This document shows positions 29,046 through 36,660 of a stretch of 64,000 nt of DNA, one piece after another (position 1 is the stretch's first letter; the number at the start of each line of letters is the position of its first letter). Below the pieces are notes generated by a model that had not been told where the DNA came from, made no database searches, and worked only from the letters and a program-made list of their open reading frames with translations. The DNA is from an uncultured Pseudomonadota bacterium (GTDB lineage Bacteria > Pseudomonadota > Gammaproteobacteria > Methylococcales > Methylomonadaceae). Both the position numbers and the translations under genes were made by a program. The stretch lies in NCBI GenBank assembly GCA_903848935.1, contig CAINHO010000010.1:1-64000 (forward strand). Reading direction: 5' to 3'.

Positions 29046-29963
29046 ATGCACGTTTTACTTAAACAACTCGAACATTCTTTTTCGCCGTCGATTTTAACGC
29101 CGATTCAGTCGCCCTTTTTAGAAAAGCACGGCGTGGAATTATGGTTAAAGCGGGATGATTTGTTGCATCCGATTATTTCAGGCAACAAATGGCGCAAACT
29201 AAAATACAGTCTCAATCACGCGCTAACCCTTAACAAAACCACCTTAATCAGTATGGGGGGCGTGTATTCCAACCATCTTCACGCATTGGCTTATGTGGGT
29301 AAAGAATTGGGATTAAAAACGGTTGGATTGATTCGCGGCGAAGACATCGAAACGCCCACGTTGCACGATTTAAAAGCTTTCGACATGGAATTGCGTTTTG
29401 TTTCACGAGGTGATTATCGAACCTTGCGTGAGTATAAAACGTGGGACAGTTTGCCAAATTTAGTAGAAAACGAATATTGGTTGCCGGAAGGTGGCGCGTC
29501 AACCTTGGCGTTGCAAGGCGTGAGCGAATTGGTAAGCGAAATTGAGCCAGATTATGACGTATTTTGCGTGGCGTGTGGAACGGGAACAACGTTGGCAGGA
29601 TTGATTTCTGCTGTGCCTGAAAACGTCGCCGTGTTAGGTTTTGCTGCGCTGAAAAATGCAGCCTTTTTGAATCATGATGTCGCACAATTATTAGTGCAAC
29701 CGCGTGATAATTGGCAGATTCAGTTGGATTATCATCACGGTGGCTTTGCAAAAATATCGATTGAATTACTAGAATTTATGCGGCAATTTGAAACTGAAAC
29801 TGGCATTCTTTTGGAACCGGTTTACACGGGGAAATTACTGTTTGGGCTTTATGATTTGATTGCGAAAAATCACTTTTCGAGCGGGCAACGGATTATTGCG
29901 TTACATACCGGCGGTTTGCAGGGCAGGCGGGGCTTTAATAAACAGTTTTCGCTTGTAGAATAG
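29046..29963 (+). CDS. ACC deaminase / D-cysteine desulfhydrase family PLP protein
   Basis: This fold-type II PLP enzyme has its cofactor lysine in ISGNKWRKLKY and carries SMGGVYSNHLHALAYVGKELG and CGTGTTLAGLI. The frame is open from 28998, but the start MHVLLKQLEHSF at 29046 fits the family better (305 aa); no strong ribosome site supports either choice. Family members deaminate aminocyclopropane-carboxylate or desulfhydrate D-cysteine; in proteobacteria most are probably D-amino-acid or D-cysteine enzymes. The exact substrate is unknown. It is divergent from argC. Confidence 0.8.
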   Translation: MHVLLKQLEHSFSPSILTPIQSPFLEKHGVELWLKRDDLLHPIISGNKWRKLKYSLNHALTLNKTTLISMGGVYSNHLHALAYVGKELGLKTVGLIRGEDIETPTLHDLKAFDMELRFVSRGDYRTLREYKTWDSLPNLVENEYWLPEGGASTLALQGVSELVSEIEPDYDVFCVACGTGTTLAGLISAVPENVAVLGFAALKNAAFLNHDVAQLLVQPRDNWQIQLDYHHGGFAKISIELLEFMRQFETETGILLEPVYTGKLLFGLYDLIAKNHFSSGQRIIALHTGGLQGRRGFNKQFSLVE

Positions 29964-30016
29964 TCTGGTGCCAAAATATAACGTACCCACATTTTCATTT
30001 TATTAGGGCGAAACTT

Positions 30017-30697
30017 ATGAAACTTATTCCCGTGATTGATTTAAAAAACGGCGTAGTAGTTCACGCGAAACAAGGACTGCGAGACCAATATCAACCAATA
30101 AAAAGCATCCTTACGTTGAATGCGGATATTTATTCAGTGCTGCATGGTTTTTTACACTTGCACGCTTTTGATACGTTTTACATTGCCGATTTAGATGCGA
30201 TTACAGGGCAGGGCAGTCACGCGGATTTAATTCAAAAAGTCTTAAATGATTTCCCAGAAATTATGTTTTGGGTTGATGCCGGTTATCAAAAGGTGCAACC
30301 GTTTCCGCCAAATTATTTACCCGTTTTAGGCAGTGAATGTTTTACGAATGTAAATTTTGGTGAGCTTGCCGATTTTAACCAACAATTTGTATTGTCGTTG
30401 GATTATGGCGCGAAAAGCGAGCAACTGGGGGCAAAAAAACTGTTTACGCAAACCGAATTGTGGTCAGAAAGTGTAATTATTATGACGTTGAATCGTGTGG
30501 GAAGTTCGTCGGGCGTTGATATTGATTTATTACAGCGTTTTAAACACGATTATCCACAAAAGAATTTTATTGCCGCCGGAGGTGTGCGAAATGTTCAGGA
30601 TATTGAACAACTCAAAATCATTGGAATTCAGCACGTTTTAGTGGCAAGTGCGTTGCATTCTGGTGTGATTACAAAAGCAGATTTCACCAAACTTTAA
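30017..30697 (+). CDS. HisA-related (COG1411-type) H4MPT-associated protein
   Basis: This 226-residue (beta/alpha)8 protein is related to the HisA isomerase. It starts MKLIPVIDLKNGVVVHAKQG and shows FYIADLDAITGQG, FWVDAGYQ, LSLDYGAK and IAAGGVRNVQDIEQL. It is too short and divergent for true HisA. Proteins of this type occur in methanogens and in bacteria using H4MPT, usually near fae or H4MPT synthesis genes, and are thought to act in cofactor synthesis; the reaction is not certain. Here it is convergent with fae across a terminator, which supports the C1 role. Confidence 0.75.
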   Translation: MKLIPVIDLKNGVVVHAKQGLRDQYQPIKSILTLNADIYSVLHGFLHLHAFDTFYIADLDAITGQGSHADLIQKVLNDFPEIMFWVDAGYQKVQPFPPNYLPVLGSECFTNVNFGELADFNQQFVLSLDYGAKSEQLGAKKLFTQTELWSESVIIMTLNRVGSSSGVDIDLLQRFKHDYPQKNFIAAGGVRNVQDIEQLKIIGIQHVLVASALHSGVITKADFTKL

Positions 30698-30701
30698 GCA
30701 A

Positions 30702-30732
30702 AAAAATACCCCAGCAAGCTGAGGTATTTTTT
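30702..30732. terminator. Bidirectional terminator between HisA-like gene and fae
   Basis: AAAAAATACCCCAGC (30702-30715) pairs with GCTGAGGTATTTTTT (30718-30732), with one mismatch and a 2-base nominal loop. The stem has A and T tracts on both flanks, so it can end both converging transcripts. Confidence 0.8.
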
Positions 30733-30767
30733 GTTTATTCGAATTAAGCCGCGAGGCTTAAATTGAA

Positions 30768-31283
30768 TTAAACGTTGTTTGTAGCAAACGGGTGTTTTGC
30801 TTCTTTTTTAGCAGCAACAACTTCTTTAGCTGTTGGAGTGCCTGCAATAGCGCGTTCCAATGCTTCTTTAGTTGCTTTGTAGTTGAATTCTTCGATTTTC
30901 GCGTCGTCTTCAGCTTGCCAGTGAATGAATACACCCACAGAAACGAATAAATCATCAGCTTCATCAGCTGGGATTGTGCCGTTTTCAACGCTGTCAGCAA
31001 TCGCCATAGCAACGCCACGTTGTGCTGGACCAAACATTTGAACTGCTTGTTTAGAACCTTTAATTGTTACTTTGTTGAACAAAATCGTTGCTGGTTTAAC
31101 CATCAAGTTTGGTGCAACAACCGCTAACAAAGTTGAAAAGCCGTCTTTGTTGTTTGTTAAAGCGTTTGCGAAAGCAGTTTCAGCTGCTGAACCGCGTGGC
31201 CCAATGATCAAATCGATGTGAGCGATTTCGTTGCCTTCGCCTACTAATGATTCACCAACGCGCAAGTTATTGATTTTAGCCAT
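30768..31283 (-). CDS. fae: Formaldehyde-activating enzyme
   Basis: The frame opens at 31337, but the ATG at 31283 has AAAGGAGAAAGG just upstream and gives the usual start [19 protein letters not shown] (171 aa). Fae condenses formaldehyde with tetrahydromethanopterin to methylene-H4MPT in the cytoplasm, the entry step of formaldehyde oxidation. His22 ([13 protein letters not shown]), the proposed catalytic residue in Methylorubrum Fae, is present at the same number. [14 protein letters not shown] is also typical. It is the last gene of a minus-strand run (RimK-like, nucleases, CitG-like). Its strong ribosome site fits a very abundant protein. Confidence 0.96.
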   Translation of the reverse strand: MAKINNLRVGESLVGEGNEIAHIDLIIGPRGSAAETAFANALTNNKDGFSTLLAVVAPNLMVKPATILFNKVTIKGSKQAVQMFGPAQRGVAMAIADSVENGTIPADEADDLFVSVGVFIHWQAEDDAKIEEFNYKATKEALERAIAGTPTAKEVVAAKKEAKHPFATNNV

Positions 31284-31361
31284 GTTGCCTTTCTCCTTTG
31301 AACAAAAAAATGATAAAACTGAATTTACTATCGACATTACTCATGTCTCCGAGGTTTGTCT

Positions 31362-32216
31362 CTACTTACAGAGAGAACATTCTAAAAATGCGGTTAACAC
31401 TGTTGCCACCGTCAAATCAGCTGAGGTGCCTGGGTTCAAACCATGTGATTTAAGTTCAGCATCCATCTGATAGAGCAGCGGCTTAACCTGTTCAGGGTCA
31501 TTTACGATTCGTAACTTATCGCTAAGTTCTCGCATCATAGTTGCTACCCTTGCAGAGTACCGACTCCCAAATTTTCTCTCGATATGACTATCAGGAAATT
31601 GACTCAACAAATTCGCATAAACTGCAACTGCTGCCCAACTCTGCTTACCCCACCGATTGAAGGCGCAAGTATAACTGAAAACGCCTAAATCGAAAATATC
31701 TTTATAATCACTAACGTACTGTAACGCAATTCTATCTTTGCTCGATGACAGATACATCGCGGCTTGCAGCGTTACAGTCGCATTTTGATTCACATCTTGG
31801 TTTTCAACTTCACCTAAACCGCCGGGTGAAGCCAACGCAATCGCTTGAAATGTCCAATTCGCATCGTCAATCGTGGTATTTTTTAAAACTTTCGCCAATG
31901 CTTCGCGCAATTTCAAGTTAGGATAGTGCTGCACCGCGTGAATCAATGGCGCACACAGCAAAATAATGCCTAAATTCGTATTGCAACCTACGGCATCACG
32001 GGTCGCTTTTGTCGCGTAAAAAATCTTTTCGCCGAGCGAATAATTTACGTTACAAAGTGGCAACGCGCTTACTTCTGCACTGCGCCGAAAATCGTCCACC
32101 GTCATGTCGTGACCTTCGGCATAAATGCTCACATTGCCAGGTTTGAAGGCTTGTAATTCGACTTCACAGGCGTTGCGATAAAGTTCAGCTAATGTATTTT
32201 GGTTAAGCAGATTCAT
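31362..32216 (-). CDS. CitG-like protein (triphosphoribosyl-dephospho-CoA synthase family)
   Basis: This 284-residue protein shows the CitG family core: EVELQAFKPGNVSIYAEGHD near the N-terminus, GCNTNLGIILLCAPL in the middle, and SPGGLGEVENQDV. True CitG makes the citrate-lyase prosthetic group, but no citrate lyase genes are near. CitG-like proteins recur beside fae and H4MPT genes in methylotrophs and probably act in H4MPT or methylofuran synthesis. Its start overlaps the upstream gene's stop by four bases (ATGA), and fae follows 78 bases downstream. Confidence 0.8.
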   Translation of the reverse strand: MNLLNQNTLAELYRNACEVELQAFKPGNVSIYAEGHDMTVDDFRRSAEVSALPLCNVNYSLGEKIFYATKATRDAVGCNTNLGIILLCAPLIHAVQHYPNLKLREALAKVLKNTTIDDANWTFQAIALASPGGLGEVENQDVNQNATVTLQAAMYLSSSKDRIALQYVSDYKDIFDLGVFSYTCAFNRWGKQSWAAVAVYANLLSQFPDSHIERKFGSRYSARVATMMRELSDKLRIVNDPEQVKPLLYQMDAELKSHGLNPGTSADLTVATVLTAFLECSLCK

Positions 32217-33049
32217 TCCGGTACCTCAACATTAGGCTCAGTCGATTCTTGAGAATCACGCAAAAATCCCAACTCAAACACCAACGGCTGCAATTTCGCA
32301 CTTAAATTTTTATAAACCGTTTCAAAATCCGAAAAATCAACAGGCGTTTCAATCCGTTTTTTCAACGCATTACGGATTTGATACCAACCGACATCTGCAC
32401 GATTCAATTTAAATTCTTCACGCATGTTATAAATGTCGGTTTCTGAAAAATACGCTTTCCACAATTCACGACCTGCATCTAAAACCGCTTTCGCTTCTTT
32501 TGAAAGTTTCTTTTTCTCAAGATAGCGCACCATAAAATCCGATTCAAACCGTTCAGGTGCATTCACTTCGGCTTCGGTGAACGGAATAAAATGATTCACA
32601 ACGACGGTTTGGATAAATTCGTCTTCATGCGTGGCGATTTTGAATGAAACAAAGTGTGTGCCGATGTGTGCAGATACTTCGTCGAGAGCTTCTTTTGGAT
32701 ATTGGCTCGCTGATTTGCCCCACTTCACGGTTTTTTTAGCAAGAAACGGTAGCACGTCAGACGTTTTCATTAACGCCGCTTTTTCGGTATCAATCACGGC
32801 TAAAAACGGTGGCACGGGTTCGCCTTTATTCAACGCATCTTGAACATAATGCAATAATTGCGTAAACATCGCGTAACTAGAATGTTTGCCCGTGTCTTTG
32901 GCTTCAAACCAAATTTCATCGGTACGAATATCGACCAAGCCTTTGGTGTAACTTTTCAGCCCCAACGCTTTGATGTAGCCGTCTTTAACGTCTTCTTCGC
33001 TTTTAGCTTGTTTGAATTTGAGTTTGATGTAGAGGTTTTGAGTGGTCAT
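32213..33049 (-). CDS. PD-(D/E)XK-like protein resembling the N-terminus of a type IIG restriction enzyme
   Basis: I do not recognise a named family with certainty. The 278-residue protein carries the nuclease-like pattern GLVDIRTDEIWFEAKDTGK (Asp, then Glu-x-Lys) at about residues 37-55, followed by a helical segment (YAMFTQLLHYVQDALNKG). This recalls the N-terminal part of large Eco57I-like restriction-methylation proteins, but no methylase domain follows, so it is either a truncated relic or a stand-alone protein. It starts three bases after the Rpn-type gene and overlaps the CitG-like gene by four bases, so translation of all three is coupled. Confidence 0.55.
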   Translation of the reverse strand: MTTQNLYIKLKFKQAKSEEDVKDGYIKALGLKSYTKGLVDIRTDEIWFEAKDTGKHSSYAMFTQLLHYVQDALNKGEPVPPFLAVIDTEKAALMKTSDVLPFLAKKTVKWGKSASQYPKEALDEVSAHIGTHFVSFKIATHEDEFIQTVVVNHFIPFTEAEVNAPERFESDFMVRYLEKKKLSKEAKAVLDAGRELWKAYFSETDIYNMREEFKLNRADVGWYQIRNALKKRIETPVDFSDFETVYKNLSAKLQPLVFELGFLRDSQESTEPNVEVPE

Positions 33050-33052
33050 GGT

Positions 33053-33919
33053 TTAATCGTTGTTTCGTAATTGTTCGACGGTTTCAATCGTTAAGCCTGT
33101 CATTTCAGCAATTTGAGTGTTATTCATGGCGACTAATAAATTTCGGGCAATGGCTAATGCTTTGGTTTGTTCACCTTCAGCCTTACCTTCGGCTTTACCT
33201 TTTGCCAATGCCTTAACTTCGCCTTTTTTTAGCGCGTCACGAAGTATCTTCTCTTGCCTCTTTTTGAATTCTTCCCAATTATATTCTTCAATCATTTGGG
33301 CTTTTTCTTCGGGTGAAACATCGCTTTTTTGAATATGTTCGACAATTTTTTGTACTTCCGATTTGTGATACAGCGTTTCATCAATGCTACCGTCCAAGCT
33401 GTCGAAAATCACATCTAACCATTCACGGTAAGCCGTCGGCGTATTTTCATCGACATGACGCGGACACAAAAAAATCACTTTATGCGGAATCGCGTTTAAA
33501 CCTTTGCCTTCTTTGGTTTTTAAATCGAAATCAATGGTTAAAACATCTTCGCGGTATTTTGTATCGGCAGACGTTAAAACAACAATCGTATAAACAGCCA
33601 AAGGTGGCTTATAGTTTTTGGCATTTTCAATCTGTTCAAGTAAGGCGACACAGTGATAATGCAAAAATCGGTCGTAATGGTCGTCGGCAGCGTATTGATG
33701 TTGAATTTCGACAATCACTCGTCCATCATTATCTTGGGCATATAAATCAAATTTCACCGCCACTTTGCCAATCGCGGGTTTAAATTCTTTTTCCGTTTCA
33801 ACTTTGTCGATGTTTAGCTCAATGCCCAAAATATCGCGTACAAAACCTTTGAAAACATCTACGTCGCAAAACGCTTTTTTAAAAATAACACCGTACTGCA
33901 ATGAGGCGACTTGTTTCAT
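33053..33919 (-). CDS. Rpn-family PD-(D/E)XK nuclease / putative transposase
   Basis: This 288-residue protein of the PDDEXK_2 (Rpn) family has the nuclease core near residues 55-75 (AVKFDLYAQDNDGRVIVEIQ), where Asp and Glu-x-Gln replace the classic Glu-x-Lys. A YDRFLHYHCVALLEQ helix and LAVYTIVVLTS follow. The C-terminus has the KGKAEGKAEGE linker and a short helix-turn-helix-like tail (NTQIAEMTGLTIETVEQLR) typical of the family. E. coli Rpn proteins promote RecA-independent recombination. The family is often scattered in many copies per genome. Here it interrupts an H4MPT gene run. Confidence 0.85.
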   Translation of the reverse strand: MKQVASLQYGVIFKKAFCDVDVFKGFVRDILGIELNIDKVETEKEFKPAIGKVAVKFDLYAQDNDGRVIVEIQHQYAADDHYDRFLHYHCVALLEQIENAKNYKPPLAVYTIVVLTSADTKYREDVLTIDFDLKTKEGKGLNAIPHKVIFLCPRHVDENTPTAYREWLDVIFDSLDGSIDETLYHKSEVQKIVEHIQKSDVSPEEKAQMIEEYNWEEFKKRQEKILRDALKKGEVKALAKGKAEGKAEGEQTKALAIARNLLVAMNNTQIAEMTGLTIETVEQLRNND

Positions 33920-34012
33920 AAAGAAATACTCCGAATTGATTTAATCGTGGTTTTGTAACCTGCTCCAATGAGCAAAGTGTTTAGTGAGTGCAATTTGTAA
34001 CGGCTCTCAATT

Positions 34013-34909
34013 TTAATTCGTTAAATATCGCTCGATTAAATCTCGCGCCAACAATTCAGCAATCGTTACGTCGCACACACTTTCCAAGCCTTTCCACGCG
34101 GGAACACTGTTAATTTCAATCACGTTTAATTTACCATTGTCGTCTTCAAGAATATCCACACCTGCGTAATCCATTTGCAACAACTTTGTGGCATGAATCG
34201 CCAAGGCAATCATTTCGGCAGTCGGTTCAACACGCTCACAACTCGCGCCTTTTGCGACATTATTGAGCCATGATTTACCACGTCTTCGCATCGTTGCCAC
34301 GACTTTGCTGTTAATCACAAACACGCGATAATCTGAAAATCCTTCGCCTGCACATGACACAAAACGCTGTAAATAATAAACACCATGACTGCTTGTGAGC
34401 CACGGTAAATCGGTCATTTTTTCAATACGCCGAATACCTTCGCCTTGTGAACCAAACAACGGCTTGCTAATGACAAAATGACCTTGCGAAAGTTCGTTTT
34501 TGACCGATTCTAACGCGGCATTTCTATCACGCAGAACCCACGTTGGCGGTGTTACTAATCCAGCGTGATGCAATAAAAAACTGGTCATCGCTTTATCAAC
34601 GCTGCGTTCAACTGCATTGGCATCGTTATAAACGGGAACTCCCATAATTTTCAGCGCGTGTAAAAAATCCAAATACAAAACAACTTCTTCCAACGAACCG
34701 CCTGGAACGCCGCGCACAAATGCCGCGACGGGCAATTCGGTTTCAAATTCGGGGATAAAAATAGGAACAGATTGATTTTCAAGATTAAAACGGCATTCAG
34801 TTAGCGACACAAATACGCTGTCGTAGCCTAAGTTTTGAAACGCTTGTTGTAATTGTTTACCGTGCCAACCAGCGTCGTCGGTGAAAATAGCGATTTTTGG
34901 AATAGTCAT
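34013..34909 (-). CDS. RimK/MptN-like ATP-grasp ligase
   Basis: This 298-residue ATP-grasp protein shows FVISKPLFGSQGEGIRRIE (ATP-binding loop), YYLQRFVSCAGEGFSDYRVF, VATMRRRGKSWLNNVAKGAS and a metal-binding end DYAGVDILEDDNGKLNVIEI. It resembles RimK and the archaeal H4MPT:glutamate ligase MptN. Such genes are regular members of bacterial H4MPT clusters, where they probably add glutamate to the pterin or methylofuran side chain. It is the first gene of the run that leads to fae and is divergent from fchA. Confidence 0.78.
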   Translation of the reverse strand: MTIPKIAIFTDDAGWHGKQLQQAFQNLGYDSVFVSLTECRFNLENQSVPIFIPEFETELPVAAFVRGVPGGSLEEVVLYLDFLHALKIMGVPVYNDANAVERSVDKAMTSFLLHHAGLVTPPTWVLRDRNAALESVKNELSQGHFVISKPLFGSQGEGIRRIEKMTDLPWLTSSHGVYYLQRFVSCAGEGFSDYRVFVINSKVVATMRRRGKSWLNNVAKGASCERVEPTAEMIALAIHATKLLQMDYAGVDILEDDNGKLNVIEINSVPAWKGLESVCDVTIAELLARDLIERYLTN

Positions 34910-35005
34910 AAGATGTGATTCTGCGATAATGTTGCGCTAAATGATAACAAAACTCGGCGGGGTTTTGTGATTCACCCCATTTTCAACTGACCAAAAATTA
35001 AAAAA

Positions 35006-35635
35006 ATGACTGAAATAAAAGACAATTCATTGCAAGATTACCTGGATACTTTAGCCAGTAAATCTGCCACACCAGGTGGCGGAAGTGCGGCAGCGTTAAT
35101 GGGCGCACAAGCGGCGGCATTGACAAGCATGGTGTGTAATTTAACGATTGGCAAACCGAAATATGTCGAAGTCGAAACCGAAATGCAGGCGTTACTCGAA
35201 AAATCCGAAGCCTTGCGCGAAGCATTAACGGGAATGATTAAAGCAGATGTGGATGTTTTTAATCGGCTGATGGCGACTTACGGATTACCAAAAGAAACAG
35301 ATGATGAGAAAGTGGCGCGTAGCGCGGCGATTCAAACGGTTTTGAAAGACGCAACGGATGTGCCGTTAGCGTGTGCAAAAGCGTGTGCAGAAGTGATTGC
35401 ATTAAGTCAGATTGCCGCCGAAAAAGGCAGTGCAGCAGTGATTAGTGATGCGGGCGTTGCTGTGATGTCGGGCTATGCAGCATTAAAAAGTGCGGCGTTG
35501 AATGTGTATATCAACGCTGCGAGTTTGAACGATAGAGAATTTGCAGACGAAAAAATAGCCGAATTAACGGCTATTCTGGATGGGGCAGAAGTTGCCTGCC
35601 AAGAAATTTATGAGCTGGTTAAAAGCCGGTTGTAA
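35006..35635 (+). CDS. fchA: Methenyltetrahydrofolate cyclohydrolase (FchA type)
   Basis: This 209-residue formimidoyltransferase-cyclodeaminase family protein shows SATPGGGSAAALMGAQAAAL at the N-terminus and IAAEKGSAAVISDAGVAVMS near the end. FchA converts methenyl-H4F to formyl-H4F in serine-cycle and other methylotrophs, usually with MtdA. No mtdA or formate-H4F ligase gene is seen in this window. Its stop abuts that of the convergent DUF882 gene with no space, and it is divergent from the RimK-like gene. Confidence 0.88.
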   Translation: MTEIKDNSLQDYLDTLASKSATPGGGSAAALMGAQAAALTSMVCNLTIGKPKYVEVETEMQALLEKSEALREALTGMIKADVDVFNRLMATYGLPKETDDEKVARSAAIQTVLKDATDVPLACAKACAEVIALSQIAAEKGSAAVISDAGVAVMSGYAALKSAALNVYINAASLNDREFADEKIAELTAILDGAEVACQEIYELVKSRL

Positions 35636-36511
35636 TTACGCACCCCAAGTTCTCAAATCTCCCGTGTCTAAATGGACAAAATTAGACGCTGAATAATAAC
35701 CTACACCGCCGCGTTGCATAGATAATGCGGCATCTCGAATCGTCCGCACGTCGTAACCATCCAAACGAATATCCACGGCGCGTCCTTGCATGTGCAGACT
35801 ATTTTTCGCCACACCGTCACTGTGACGACGCAAATTCGCATTTGTTTCAGGTGAACGGTAGCCCGAAATCACGTTAAACGGACGATTTACGCCTAAACGT
35901 AATTTCAATTCATGAAGCTGATCAAGCAACGCTGGATCAATTGGATGCACGTCGCCGGTGTGATAATCACGCAAAACGTAATCAATTTCTTGCAACGCAT
36001 CTTCAATATATAAACCACGTTCAAAATAGGTCAAACGTAAACGGTCGCCGGTATGCGAGTTTTGCAATGAAATCATTTTTGATGGAATTTTTCGTGCAAA
36101 ATACTGGCGATCTTCGTATGTATCTAAAACAATCGCGTCGTCACGATACAGCCGACTGCGTGTCGATTTGTGCGAAGCGAGTTGAATTCGATTGTGTTGT
36201 GAATGACCGTGATGTTTGTCGTGCGAGTGATGGGCGGCGAGCTGTTCGTGAACGTGACCGCTTTTCCTCGCTAAACGAGTTGAAATCGCACTTTTAAGTT
36301 TTTGATGTGATTTTGTTGCAATATGTGAGGCTTTGCTGCTGGATTTCTGTACTGCTTTTCGTGTCGCAAAATGTTTTGCTCTTGCGCTCGCTACGCCTGT
36401 TCCAGCTAAAAATAATAACGAACCACACGCCAGATTTGTTAAAAATTTACGGCGTGAAGACTGGATTTTATTGTCGTCAGCGGCTAGGTTTTCTAATGTT
36501 AAGTTTTGCAT
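35636..36511 (-). CDS. Tat-exported DUF882 / peptidase M15-like protein
   Basis: This 291-residue protein has a twin-arginine signal (SSRRKFLTNLACGSLLFLAG, cleavage near ASA). A basic His/Lys/Ser-rich linker follows (about residues 45-115), then a C-terminal peptidase M15-like domain with NVISGYRSPETNANLRR, the zinc-ligand stretch SLHMQGRAVDIRL and FVHLDTGDLRTWG. Homologues such as YcbK/MepK are murein endopeptidases acting in the periplasm. The His-rich linker (HHSHDKHHGHSQHN) could bind metal. It is convergent with fchA. Confidence 0.85.
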   Translation of the reverse strand: MQNLTLENLAADDNKIQSSRRKFLTNLACGSLLFLAGTGVASARAKHFATRKAVQKSSSKASHIATKSHQKLKSAISTRLARKSGHVHEQLAAHHSHDKHHGHSQHNRIQLASHKSTRSRLYRDDAIVLDTYEDRQYFARKIPSKMISLQNSHTGDRLRLTYFERGLYIEDALQEIDYVLRDYHTGDVHPIDPALLDQLHELKLRLGVNRPFNVISGYRSPETNANLRRHSDGVAKNSLHMQGRAVDIRLDGYDVRTIRDAALSMQRGGVGYYSASNFVHLDTGDLRTWGA

Positions 36512-36602
36512 GATTGTTTTTTAAAAAGTAATACCTAATTGTGCCCATTGTCATGACGTAATCTTAAATACGCCTTAACCTAACGCCCAATGATAGCGTC
36601 TA

Positions 36603-36651
36603 AAAAAGTGATTGCAAGTTATGCTAACGCTCAAAATAACATGCAATCACT
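36603..36651 (-). terminator. Intrinsic terminator of the beta-propeller gene
   Basis: A 16-bp stem with one mismatch, AGTGATTGCAAGTTAT (36607-36622) with ATAACATGCAATCACT (36636-36651), is followed on the minus strand by a run of six T. It lies ten bases after the stop of the minus-strand beta-propeller gene. Confidence 0.8.
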
Positions 36652-36660
36652 GGAATCGAT

